A stretch of DNA of 64,000 nucleotides from Paragyromitra xinjiangensis (taxonomy: Eukaryota; Ascomycota; Pezizomycetes; Pezizales; Discinaceae), in contig JBCAMK010000010.1 in assembly GCA_038503065.1 (NCBI GenBank), forward strand, positions 1,240,001 through 1,304,000, written 5' to 3'. How positions within the stretch are numbered: position 1 is the first letter of the stretch; every line of letters starts with the position of its first letter. The notes under the pieces were generated by a model that saw nothing but the letters and a program-made list of their open reading frames with translations, did no database searches and was not told the origin of the DNA. Of this stretch, positions 11,119 through 22,908 are shown in pieces. Both the position numbers and the translations under genes were made by a program.

Positions 11119-12993
11119 TTTGGCCAGCGGTTTCAGAGACCAAGGTAGGTTAAGAGCGATATTACTGCACGGTAAAATAATCTGTAAACGTTGTCAGAAA
11201 AAATACGCGACGAAAGTTTATAGAGCAATGAGGATCTCCATAGCCAGTTGCTGCTTGCTTAGTGACCACGAAGGTGCCTGGGGTGTCCAAGATCACGTTA
11301 AAAGGGGTAGTTTACTCACATGACAAAGGCATCAAAATCAAAAGAAGAATATAAAGATAAAGACACGGTGAGAGAAACAGATTGGGTGGTCGACACCAGC
11401 GAGAATGAACAGTCAAGGAAATAGAGGGGACGTGGGGTGGCTCCAGTTGGGAATGCGTGAGGGTTCGGGTTTGTCTTGTCGGCCGTCAACAACGCCCAGA
11501 CGTTAGGGAAACGGCAATCCTGGTCAGCCTTTTCTACAACGCAAAATTTCTCTTTCGTGCGAGCGGCCAACAAACGCCTGTTTCGTATTGCTCCTCTCTT
11601 TCTCTTTAGCATTACACTCAAGTTTATATGCCGACTGAATGGTAAGCAATCTGCCACACGGGCTGAAAGCACTATGTGCGATGAATCCGAGGAGTTCCTT
11701 CCGATCTACCAGCTGATTCGAGCTTTAATCCGACTCATCCAGCGTGCCTGTCCCCACTTCATATTATCGGCAAGGGGATTTTAGTAAATGATGCGGGATA
11801 TTTGCCATTCAGTGGACATATGGTGAGCACCACCTTTAGATTTCATCATGGCCCCATACCGGGCGGATGGGCAGTGGTTAGTCAAGAATCCTGGATATGC
11901 GCGACGGGTGCCAACAATCCATCGAGGTCGCGGCGATAGAGGCTGTATTCTAGGCTTACCACCTATCTAAGCGACCATATAAGCTTCAGCTACTACTGAT
12001 AGGTTTGAATTGGGCGAAATCGTCTGCCTATGGGCGTAGTAAGGGCGGTTCGTCACTTATGCAAGAGACTTTAGCGTCTCCCCATTCACAGCTAGCACTT
12101 GGTACAAGTACAAGTCATTTCTTCGGCTCTTCTATCACTTATAAGAGTAGGAAAGTTTTCCCCAGGTAGGTTTTCAGCCCTTTGCACAGCATCGATTGGT
12201 GGATTCAGGTATTTCGTCACGATCACGACTGCGGCAATGGAAAGAGACCTGTGCATCCCCCCCTCTACTACGACCACACCCTTAGTAATAATTGTTCTCC
12301 AAAGATTCTAGATTTCCCTTCAGGCTTGAATACTCACCAAGCAAGGTATAATTTGAGTTTTCGCTTCAGGAGCATTGCACTGCAGAGGCGGGAAGCGATC
12401 AGTAGGGGCAAGCCAAGCTATCATAAACACCCAACACCATCATAATTTAAAGCCTACTCAAATGGTTCATAGGTACCCCCCTGGTAATGCTCACTGGCTA
12501 GTAAGTAGAAAATCATCACCAATAAGTATTATATTTTTGCCCTTAGCACTTGATACAATACGTGCACCTGTTATATGGGCGTCTTGAAACAATGTTTCAC
12601 CGATCAGACGAAAAGCACACTTACACGGCTTCTCACTTTCAAGATGCAGGCCCAGATTTATAACAGACACCTATCGAGGTCTCTGGCTATAGTTCTTCTA
12701 TTTTAAGCATTATCCTGAAGAGCTCGCCAACGGCTAAATATCGATGTTTCGCCACGTAGTTGTACATTTTGATGATTCGTTAACGTTGTGACCTTGAATT
12801 CGTTCAAGATAGCCGTAGAACGACCGCTTTTCTAACCTGAACCTCGAATGGATCAAGACGACAGACAGCTGCAATGCATTTGTTATGTAGCATATAAAGG
12901 AGTGAGAAAGTCCCATAGACTTGTAACTAATCATAAACGAAGTAAATACCTAACCACCTTACAACATAGTTCAACAACGAGCAGCTTAGCAAG
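11119..12993. other. Intergenic, no supported gene
   Basis: This includes the promoter and leader of the minus-strand Suz12 gene. Frames at 11316-11672 (minus) and 11476-11784 (plus) overlap each other and carry no motif. The stretch to 12993 includes the presumed promoter of the small gene starting at 12994. Confidence 0.45.
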
Positions 12994-13485
12994 ATGCCTT
13001 CTCTTGTTAACTATCCAAGCCTGAATGGCACTGACTGGGTTGAAGACAGATACGAAACAGCACCAGCACCCGACCACGACCCCGCTACCTTAAAAGCAGC
13101 GATAGAAGAGTGCGACTCTAAAATTTCCAATTTGACTAAAATCCTTGGACAAACACGCTGTAGATTCAACCTTTCTATAGAATCGGATCGCATCCTAGAA
13201 TGTCACTCACGAGAAACATTATTCTTCCTCGAGAACCACTTACGAAACCTCTTGTCCTCAACCAGTGACGATCTCGGCTTTTCTTATTTTGCTGAATGCG
13301 ACAGTATCATGGATGACATTACGGATCAGAAGATTCGGCTGAAGAGGATCAGAGATCGTATAAAGAAGAAACGGTTGGAGTTTACCCAATTTTGTACGGC
13401 TAATTGGAAGGAAGTTAGTGGTTGGTACCTTCAAAGGGATAGCTGGGTGTTGGTGTTGAGTGTTCAACAGTTTGAGTTTCATTAG
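12994..13485 (+). CDS. Hypothetical 163-aa coiled-coil-like protein
   Basis: A single-exon frame from an ATG in good context (AGCAAGATGCC) to TAG at 13485. I do not recognise a family. It is hydrophilic and helix-prone, with heptad-like stretches around residues 35-60 (EECDSKISNLTKILGQ) and 105-130 (a Lys/Arg-rich DQKIRLKRIRDRIKKKRLEF segment). No signal peptide or membrane helix is visible. It stands alone in a gene-poor region, so it may be an orphan gene; a chance frame remains possible. Confidence 0.5.
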   Translation: MPSLVNYPSLNGTDWVEDRYETAPAPDHDPATLKAAIEECDSKISNLTKILGQTRCRFNLSIESDRILECHSRETLFFLENHLRNLLSSTSDDLGFSYFAECDSIMDDITDQKIRLKRIRDRIKKKRLEFTQFCTANWKEVSGWYLQRDSWVLVLSVQQFEFH

Positions 13486-16400
13486 AGCGCCAGTGCGGTC
13501 TATCCGCAATGTCTATTTTCCTGTAAACCTTCCTCTTATTTTTTTCCACTCAGGCGGGATAATACTCACTCTGCTATAATAAACCCCAACCAAATAGAAC
13601 CCTTCAAACTTAATCATATGCACAGCGACTCACAAAACTTTCCAAAGCTTTAGCACTCCGCAATAGAGACGCCCCATACGCTCCAGTCAAAATCAAGGGC
13701 CTCCCGGTTACATCACGAAAGTCCGGAGATGTGTCTCATGTAGCTTCCGACTAATAACGTTGTGGAATTCGACTCTGGGATGCATCGATGTTGTAAGCAT
13801 AAACAAAGATTTTCAAGCCATAGGCCATAGTCACGGCGGAGAGATTTCTAGTGAATCCAGAAATCTGAAAACCGAGGAAATAGTAACTTTATACAAAAAT
13901 AAAATGTGAATCTAGAAATCAGATCTAAGACTCCCTACCGCGCAACGAGACCCTTTGTTGTTCAGTCATGGAAGGCCCAAGGTTTGATGCCAGCTCCAAT
14001 TTGTAGGCCGGTGGGCCAGCTCTCTAGAACCTACAAATCCATAGATTATTTTTCAATAATTCTTAGAAATCTAGTTCTGTCATATGGGAGCTTAAAGGGC
14101 TTGGGGCTAGCTGTCAATAATTGTGAGACGCCATTCGTAAACAAGACATCTATTAAGTTCTTTGGGTATTCGAACTCTATGTACTCATAGCTAAAGGTTT
14201 CCCTAGTGTAAGTTTTAGTCGTGTGTGGTTCGGCTGAATTAAGCTGCCCTGATGGGTCCTCTAAACTGGAAATGAAACTAACAACCTAAGAGATAATTAG
14301 CATGAAGCAACAGTTTATAATGATTACTCCGCAGGTAAGAAGACTCGGGTGATAGAACACCTACTTCAGCGACTAAAAGATTGCGGTGCATTGCCCTTGG
14401 GGCGGCGAGGGAAAAGGGGAAGGTTTAGACAAATAGTCGCAGGTCGTTAATATAATCGTGAAAATTAAAAGCCTCTCGCTCTAGAAAGCCAACAAGATCA
14501 GCCTCACATCAAGCGAAAAAGCCAAGTGGACCAAGAAATAAATCCGGCTAAGAAAAATCTACTGAATAGACCTTTCCTGTGTGGCCTAGCGCATGTATCA
14601 CAGGTCTGAAAAACTCCCGGTGTTGGATTAAATTTCCTCGAATTGCTGTTAAGATATTATAAGCCAGTATGCGACTGGCAATACCTGAAGCTACATGGGC
14701 GGTTTAGGTCGGTAAAAAGGTCGAAAGCTCTGTAAAAAGAACTACATCATGACCAGATCAATTATTAATCGATCCCCACCGTGGCCTAGTACCCAGTCTA
14801 CAATAAATTTCTAGGAAGGCTATGGTCTGCCTTGAACTAGTTTGTAATGTATGAATAGCGGCCATGGGATACATTGATCTCATGATCAGCTGCAGTTTCA
14901 AAGACTTAAGGATTGGCAGCTACCACCTTGATCGGCTTGAAAAAAGGGGGGAAACAGAGTGGAGTTTTCCCCACGCACGAGAAATGAGGCTATTGAAACA
15001 ATTCATCTTTTCGGAAAGCGGAAAGCGTGGGATTGCAGTAACTAGCTTGCAACTTAAGAGTTCTTTTTATTCCGGTATCACAGATTAATCCCAATTCTAC
15101 TCAAAAAACATTCCGGTTTAGGCGAGTAAACTTTTCTTAGCAGGGTAGGATTAGTAGCAAACCTAGAGGTTCTTCTTTAATTTGCTGCGGGGACCTCCTT
15201 TTAACCGCAATATTTTGGTAACCAAAGTTCATCAACTGGCCTAGCAAACTAGTTCACATGATATTAATCTTCTTCGATCTTACTCCCCACCGTACTTCCG
15301 CATCAAATTACGGCATTGAATCCCTTGGTCTCATGTCCCCCCGCCTCCTCTTTCTGCCAGAGTATCCTCAGGCTGCGACAGAGAGCTAACCAGTGCTCTC
15401 AATAGCCCCGCGTAGGCCATGAGAGCCCTCTCGTCATTTGCAGTAGTAGACGGCCATGGAGGGTGAGACTCAGGCCCTTAGTGAAATGGGCTTTGGATCA
15501 GCCACGTGCTTCCCCATTTCCAAAAACGATCAGTACAGGTCATCTCAATAACTAGCACTAGCGGCTCCAGCCTAGGATAGAAATCGCCGAGGTGGCGACA
15601 CCCAACGACAGTAGTGGAGCCACGGAGCGATGGGTCTAGCTAGTATTATGCGACACTGTATGGTAATCATGCTGCATAGATGATCATAAGGTACGCTTAA
15701 AACATGTAATTAGGATTTAGTCTTGTGTATTCCCACCGGTGCTCTCGATTGATTGACTGGTTGATTCATAAAGTACATCCAACTACTTAGGTTAACTTAT
15801 GGTACTCAATCGTTCTAGAATCTGCCTCTTTTCTATTTCTCCTGTTTGATCCTTACGTGGCTATGGTGAACTATCATCTTCACTTTATCTCGCTCTCCAA
15901 TTGCGGTGGGAATAACTTCTCGCGTTGCAACATATATATGAGTGGTGTTGTAGCAGTGCGCGAGAAATTATTCTCGCCGCGTGCAAGCTAGCTAGTATAA
16001 GGACGAGTATTTATAGTTATAGTCTATGACCCCCGCATGTTCTCACTCAAGCAAAGTATTTCTTGAAATCAGGGCTATACAGACCGTTCAATTGTTAGTA
16101 CTAAATGCAACAGAGTCCGAAAGTATGGAGACAAAATTGGTCTTTGATTCTCGATAGCTTGTACAAGCGCATGCGCTAGTGAGGGGGGACGGTTATAATT
16201 AAGAGTACTAATATTCTCCGTTGAGTCCTTAGACTTAGTAGGGGGTGTAAAATCACTATCGGGGTTACTAGATTCCATAGCCTAACGACTGTATGAGAAC
16301 AAAAATTCCAAGTGACAGCCAGAGATGATATCTAGAGTGGAAAGGTCCATTGAGAAAGAGGCAGCTGTGGTGGCAAACGTTCCCAGAATTTGGTAGAGCT

Positions 16401-17772
16401 AACCCTTAGTTGAATTCCCTTTTCAACTTAGCTCACATCGATATCCTGTAGGTCCTCATGTAGACTCTAGATTTCTGTTTTCGATTAGGGGTATAGGCTT
16501 TTCGTGAGTAGTTCGAGCAACTTAGCATAGGAAACTAGTGATTCGAAACATGCGGCGGCGTGTATTGAAATCTTAAGCTCCGGATCTAGGTATAGGATGG
16601 AAGATCTGTCTTTTTGGTCACATGGGAATCCTAGTCGAGAATAATAACCTCGGATGGCAGCTACGGCTAGAAGCCCTCGTGGTCTTGGAATTTGCCGCGC
16701 CTAACGCGTGCGCAGAAACGTGCGCTTTTAGCGACACGGGATTGATCCAACACACCTAACGAAACCAAAAATTAGGTAGGTGCAGAAGGAGCTGACTGGC
16801 GTCAGGGGCCTTCGGGGATCCTGCCATGGCTAGAGCGCTTCTTGACTACCCGCTGTTGGTTTTATTGCCCAACACTTATATTTACTACTCCACGTGTACC
16901 CCTTTCCTATCCTGATACCGGTTTTGTAATTTTCCAAAGGGGTCATATCTCATGAGACTTTTTGCTGACCCCTAACTTTCTGTTGGGTCTGAATTTTAAG
17001 TCTAGACTATCTAAGAATTATTGTCATCTGTGAGTACGCCGAGAGTGATTCGTACGAAGGCTTACACTTGCACACTGACCTAACCATAATGTTTAACTCT
17101 TAGGGCGAGTACAAAGCAACTTTGCGGCCGCCATTTTGACAACCCGTATGCCGGGCAGAATGATTTGTTCAGTTTGAGAACTAGATAGCCCCTTGAAAAT
17201 AACACTCTTCCATTCGGTTGTCACATATCGTGTTTGATGATCATCAATCTAAGGAACAAATAGCGCAACCGAGCCTAGGTGATAATTGCACAAGTGCTCT
17301 AGATACGTCGAGAAAATATATATGGAAAAAATGACCTAGTGCCTTTATTTACTTTATGACTTCTTTAATTTAATCTACTAAATGATGATCCGCGATTTAT
17401 TATATATACCCTAATGATGTGTATCCTTGCGCTTAATTAAGATACGTTAGGAGCAATAGCTTGTGGATGCGTGCTACGTGGTTCTCAATCAGAAGAGCAT
17501 ATTAGATACTAGACTAGATAGTGTTTAGCCAAAATGTGACTTAGCGTGAGTATAAACCCCCCCTCTCTTCGGCTTCTGACTTCTCTTCTCTGCTCTGCTC
17601 TTCCTTCCGGATAATTGGCTGCCTTATGGTTCAGATCACTTCCTCATCTATCTATCTCTCATCTTATCTAAGCTCGTGACTCTTTTTCATCCTCATCGAT
17701 ATCACGGTGGCTAGCCCATTTAGACAATTTTTGCACAATTTGGATACAATTAATCTCAACCCATTACATGTG
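13486..17772. other. Gene-poor, stop-rich stretch
   Basis: No credible gene in 4.3 kb. All frames are short and without motifs, and TAG/CTAG words are frequent. A 62-bp foldback sits at 15911-15972 (listed separately). The texture fits old, degraded repeat DNA, but I could not recognise any transposon protein in it. Confidence 0.5.
15911..15972. repeat. Short foldback (inverted repeat)
   Basis: The outer 14 bp at 15911-15924 (AATAACTTCTCGCG) match the reverse complement of 15959-15972 at 13 of 14 positions. Imperfect pairing continues inward around TTGCAACA and TGTTGTAGCA. No clear target duplication is visible. Confidence 0.5.
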
Positions 17773-18121
17773 TAGTGTCCCCTACGAGCCTATTTGAGCC
17801 GATACGGGAGCCTGGGCTCCAGCTAGCTCGAAGAAATTTGAGCCGGGCTCGAGGCTGGCTTACTCATAGTGGTTTGAGATTCCCACGAAAATAACCGCAA
17901 AGAGATTATTAATTACTATTGAAAACTAGATACCCGCTGCAGCCTAACCCTCTTCATCCTCTTCTAGTTGCTAGGACTCTACCTCCGGGAGACCAGGCTA
18001 GCTTTATGCTTCTCCCTCTCCCGGTTCCTAACCTTTATTGAGGACTAACAGGCTTGAGCTGGGCTCGAGCCTATTAGAAAATAGCCTCGAGTTTGCTCGG
18101 GCTCGTGGGCACACCACACCA
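17773..18121. mobile_element. Possible hAT-like non-autonomous element
   Basis: About 350 bp bounded by degenerate inverted ends: left TAGTGTCCCCTACGAGCC and right, read inward, TGGTGTGCCCACGAGCCC. The subterminal regions carry several copies of GAGCC / GGGCTCGAG. Imperfect 8-bp flanking words (TACATGTG before, ACCATGTG after, 6 of 8 identical) could be a decayed target duplication. No coding capacity. The assignment is tentative. Confidence 0.35.
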
Positions 18122-18129
18122 ACCATGTG

Positions 18130-21100
18130 CAATTGGCTGGGTTTTCGGTCGATAAGAACACAATTTCTTTGTGTTTAACAACTTTTATGTGGATTAGATT
18201 TACAGTTACTCTAACCCACATCTTTTATGCGCATCCTACATTAAAGTGTGCCCTGGTGCCCTAGCACTCTTTCATAACTACAGTTTATTTTACAGACACC
18301 TAGCGCAAATTATACGCGCTTAAATTGTGCCTAGAAAATACACGAGCTCACACATAAATACTGTTTAAAATACACGGTTTCTGTTGCATCGCGGTGTAGG
18401 TATACGTAACGTTAAAATACTTGTAGTTTGACTTTCCATATGCATAGCTACATGTAGCATACATAACGGTAGCTCAAACAACGAGCTATACCACCCCTAA
18501 AAAGTATATAACACATGTATGCATAGGTTCACGATCAAGTAATGCTTCGTAGTCTTCATTCATTTGCAAAAAACCGACAGCATCGCGAACCCCCACACAG
18601 AAGTTATCATAAGCGTCAAAGGATGCTTTGAAGCCAACATGACTATTACACACGGAAAGTATGACGAAGCTAAGACTGTCGAGTGCCGTAGTCTTGTGAA
18701 GCACAGGCACGAAAAGACGTGACCTCTGCTGCTTGAGCTCCTGGATCAGCCTGGTGATCGACTGATGGCGCTCCTGGGTAGTTTGTTGCCTTAAGCATAG
18801 CATGATTCTAATCTACCGAGTGGTTTCTGCCCTGTGAATAGCATTCCAGAAGTATGAAGCCTAAACAGGGTCGGATTCAGTGAAAAAATACGTTGCATCA
18901 CGGAGACAACATGGGTGGCAATATACAGAATGAAACTCTGCATCGAGGCTAGTGCACGTGCCTAAATTCCTGTATAAGGTTATAACTCAAGTTTGCCACC
19001 ATGAGTGAGGTCAGATCTAAAGTCCAAAATAGTGATAGCACACGCTAGCAAAAAACTGTTGACTAGCGTAATTGATATATATATTGGGCTCGCGAACTGT
19101 AAAATCAGTTAGTTAATCTCTACTCATCACCAACAATGCCAGAATTCAGAGCATTTTGAGTGATCATTCGTGAGGACATCGATTAGATGAACTATTGTGC
19201 ACTGGCGCCAGGATTTCTTTCGCCATATTCCACTATACCTTTCTGGTGTTAACAAAAATATTTGACTTTATACACCCAATCTCCCGCTGTTTAGCACAAA
19301 CACACTCTACTACCTTCCTCCTGAGTACAACATGTAGATACTGCAATTTCCTTTACGTGGTGCGACTATCTCTATCAGAACGACATCTATAAGTGGACTA
19401 TCTCAATATTACAGACGCGTCAAAACAATGCCTCATCAAATCAAGAAAAATTTGTACAAGGAAAGGTCATCTATGTGGCAGTAGCGACGTCGACTCTGAA
19501 TATTCTAGAGGCCAGACAAAAAATTTCCCTCTCGCAACTGGCACACCAGAGGAGGAATCAACTTTGGTCAGACAGATTCTATCAGACAAGACTTTGTACC
19601 TATCACTGCCGACATATCCAGGTCAGGTCACGGATGACGCGACGTACCCCACGAAAAAAAAACAAGCACGTTATAGGTATAGCCCTAAAGAAGACACACA
19701 ATTGAGATTAGTTCTCAGGCTTGACCGGTTGATGGACGGCTGGACAGCGAGAGGCTTTAAGTACCTTTATGCTTCTACTATACGTACGTATACTTCAGTC
19801 AGTCACAACCCTTTAAACTTCAGGACCCGTTCAATGCACAGTTGCGTCCAACAAATTCTTGCGGTTTTTAAGGTACCACGATGCAACGAAGTGTTATGAG
19901 CTCCACAGCACAACTGAACCTGAATCATGCCGGTACAATAAAGGACATACTGTTATTAATTTAAGCAAACATGATGCCTTCTTTTTGTTGAGTAGTAAAT
20001 ATTTTCATGGTTCATGGCATCTTGTTGCATCAAAAACCGCAAGAACTTGTTGGACGCAACTGCACAAGATTTGGGTGAACATACTACCCGGCTTTGTATT
20101 TTCCCAACACTTCAGTTGGAGTACTGGAGCTCAGGCAGTACCACATGCCTGCAGCCACGCTTCGCGAGAAACCCCCCGCCTAACGCCCCTCGGACGCGAT
20201 TTACATGCACCACTAAGGTACGGCTAAATCCAGGAACTACATGTATACGCCACTCTACATGACTTCAATATGCTCGTTACTGTAAGCTACTTGCTCCCTT
20301 AATAATTGATCTCCAATTGATCTTCACTGCCCACCAGAAGCGGGTTTCAAGAACACAATCTAATACGGCTATGGGGACTAAGCTCCTACCACACTGCCAG
20401 AATTACTATAATGCTAATCGCAGGCTGACTAATGGGTACTGGCGGAAGATTCACTTCTCATTTGCCAAACCTGTCACATGACCACATTAATTCTAGCGAC
20501 GTGAGTAAACAGTTCGAATTCTCCGGAAAATGTGATGAGTAGAGACAAAACCAAGAGTATCAGCCAGGCGAGGGCCTCTCAGGCCAGAACGGCGATAAGT
20601 ATATAAGAGCAAATAATGCTATCTTTCGTATTAAAGCTTGAGCTTTCGTAAAGGAGATCTATTCCACTGAAGGACTCAAAATACCTGTCTTGGCTGCAAC
20701 GCTTTATAAGCTCGGCTAGAACTTGTCCCGCGCTCCTCTGATCTTGATACCACAATAGCGAGGTCACCTGACTAATTAATGCGAGCGATAGCATATCACA
20801 CGATGGAGGTTTGTAGCTCACAGTCTTACTAGTTATCTCATACTCTATACTCTATCTACTGTAAAGTAGAGTACATGTAGGTATGATGTATCGGCCCTGA
20901 TGTTCCTAGCAGCTTCCAAAAGCCTAGTGCAGCTTGATGTTTGACAAATTCTCGTCTAAGGAGTTGCTTCCCTTGCAACAACTCTGAACCTGGATTCGTA
21001 TCTGAATGACTCAAAGGTGCAGGCAGCTCCCGATATCTTACAGGGCTACATATCATTCTCGTTTGCGGATGGCGAGTGATTTCCCATGTATGACGCGCGT

Positions 21101-21285
21101 ACTCTTCACCCGTCGTTCCGGGTGCCTCAGAGTTCGCTACTGGTCGCTTAGACTCGGCCGACAGGCAATCAGGGGTCTACGGTTACGACACTTGCAGGGA
21201 AAAGGCATTAACGCGCATCGTATCAATTGTCTTTCGAGTGATGTCAGTGAGAGGTAACCACAAGTATTTCATGACCGATACAGTA
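18130..21285. other. Gene-poor stretch
   Basis: No supported gene apart from a weak candidate frame at 18486-18803. The frames near 19393-19899 and 19859-20227 start from non-ATG codons or lack motifs. TACATGTA palindromes occur near 18453, 20244 and 20873. Confidence 0.45.
18486..18803 (-). CDS. Weak hypothetical ORF, possible gene fragment
   Basis: A 105-codon frame from an ATG at 18803. It starts with a polar helical stretch (SITRLIQELKQQRSRL), followed by a mixed hydrophobic region. Its composition is more protein-like than neighbouring frames, but I recognise no family and see no supporting splice structure. It could be the remnant of a larger gene. Confidence 0.25.
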   Translation of the reverse strand: MLCLRQQTTQERHQSITRLIQELKQQRSRLFVPVLHKTTALDSLSFVILSVCNSHVGFKASFDAYDNFCVGVRDAVGFLQMNEDYEALLDREPMHTCVIYFLGVV

Positions 21286-21450
21286 CAGTCGTTCACGGGG
21301 TGACGGCGAATCCTGTCTGATGGCGAACAGGGGTTATGCGCAGTATATTTCAGTACGGATTTGCTAAGCTGTCAATTTTCTCGGGCGTTTGTTGGCCAAA
21401 AACCCCTGTTCGCCATCAGACAGGATTCGCCGTCACCCCGTGAGTGACTG
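21286..21450. mobile_element. Tc1/mariner-type MITE with 50-bp TIRs
   Basis: A 165-bp element with 50-bp terminal inverted repeats (21286-21335 and 21401-21450) matching at 48 of 50 positions, starting CAGTC. It is flanked by TA at 21284-21285 and 21451-21452. The 65-bp centre is non-coding. The CAGT terminus, TA duplication and small size fit a pogo/Fot1-type MITE. Near-identical arms suggest recent origin or maintenance. Its subterminal motif GGCGAACAGGGGT is shared, one base different, with the element at 4237. Confidence 0.88.
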
Positions 21451-21452
21451 TA

Positions 21453-22436
21453 GTTGATCATTGCTTGACGGGTTGCTGAATAATGTCATTGATTCGGGTA
21501 TACGGACTCCGGTTTACCCTCATACTTAAGCGTTATCTTAGCCCCACCATTCAGTGAAACTGATATGTAGCATGCCTTGGGTAGGGGAACCCCAGTCTGC
21601 AATCTGCGTTTATTGGATTCCCCTGCGCGACTCGTTTCCCCAGCCACTTTTCCGTATTGTAGGCCGCGCGTACCCGTACCGCCGTTTTAAAGTCGCGTTG
21701 CTTGAATAGGAAACTTCCTATTCCCCAACTAAAAATTTGCGAAGCTGCTCGAACTCAAGAATTTTACACACGAAATGCCAAAAAAACAGTAGTATCTTAT
21801 CCAGAATCGATATCCTAAAGGTGCTATGGAGGAAGGAGAGGTATTAAAAAGAATGCCAAGAGACTGCCGAGACTGCCTCCAACCAATAGAAATGGCTTTC
21901 TCACTAGGTCTCGCCTAGTTAGGCAACGCGACTTCAAGACGGCGGCATGAGTAGTGGTTGCCTTTAAAACGTAGTTATGGGGTGAGGTTTGCTTTTTTCC
22001 CGGTTGTTCAAAAGTCTCGCCAGAACACGTCATTGTGTCGCAGGCCAATGATATTGCTGAAAAGTCAATGATTCCTGAACTGATGCAACCAACAGCTAGC
22101 AATCGCGACATTGGGACCGGTCTCGGGATGTCTCACTCTATCAATACTTAAGCAACTTAAAAAGCAAACGTCATGAAGTGTGGGGAAGGGGCGGCGGGAA
22201 TATCCGCTCCGTGCCATTTTTGCATCCTCGTCCCTCGCCCGTAGCTACCGATGAGCTCTCAAAAAGCCGATTGATATTAAATGTTTACTCACGGCGCAAG
22301 GTTAGGAAATCGAAGCAGCCCGTCATTAGGTCGTACGCCTGGTTGCAGTTTTCACGTCCATTTAATCTCCATCATCTCCTGGAATATTTTTCTGTAACCT
22401 CCTGCCAGTACCTTACCTGGTAGTTATATTTTCATC
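21453..22436. other. Intergenic, promoter of FAS1 gene
   Basis: No supported gene. A 95-codon minus-strand frame (21824-22111) starts at an ATG but has no motif. The last few hundred bases should hold the promoter and leader of the secreted FAS1 gene. Confidence 0.4.
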
Positions 22437-22860
22437 ATGAAGAACCTCGCACACTTTGCGACCCTGCTGGCAGGCGCCCTGCCCGTCTTATCGTTCATCA
22501 TCCCCGACGAAAGGGTTGTTAATCAGGCTTTCCGTTATCAAGGCCGTGTAGAGTCTGATTCCTCCCAACTTGAAGAATTCAGAAAGAAGTTTGAGAATCT
22601 CGAGGACAGTCTTGAAGACAAGCTCAGTGATATCATTGATAAAGCTGAGAAGCTCGATGAGAGTTTTAGTGTAAGGGAAGACACTGCGACAGACAGTGGA
22701 GCAGCTGCGCTCGACGATGGATTTGATGCATTCTACGGGCTTAAGGAAGAGCACCCTTTCCCAGATACCTATGAGTACTTCGATGGCCAGGCTTGGATGA
22801 GCCAATCCACCGATTCCCTTCTTGCTAGCTTCCCGTACGAGGATTTTATCTCTGATGAAC

Positions 22861-22908
<48 letters not shown>

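Noticed and set aside
11316..11784. Overlapping frames on both strands upstream of Suz12
   Set aside because: No motif on either strand and they overlap each other; more likely promoter and leader sequence.
19393..19899. 168-codon plus-strand frame
   Set aside because: Starts from GTG, contains no motif, and composition changes along its length; probably a chance frame in gene-poor DNA.
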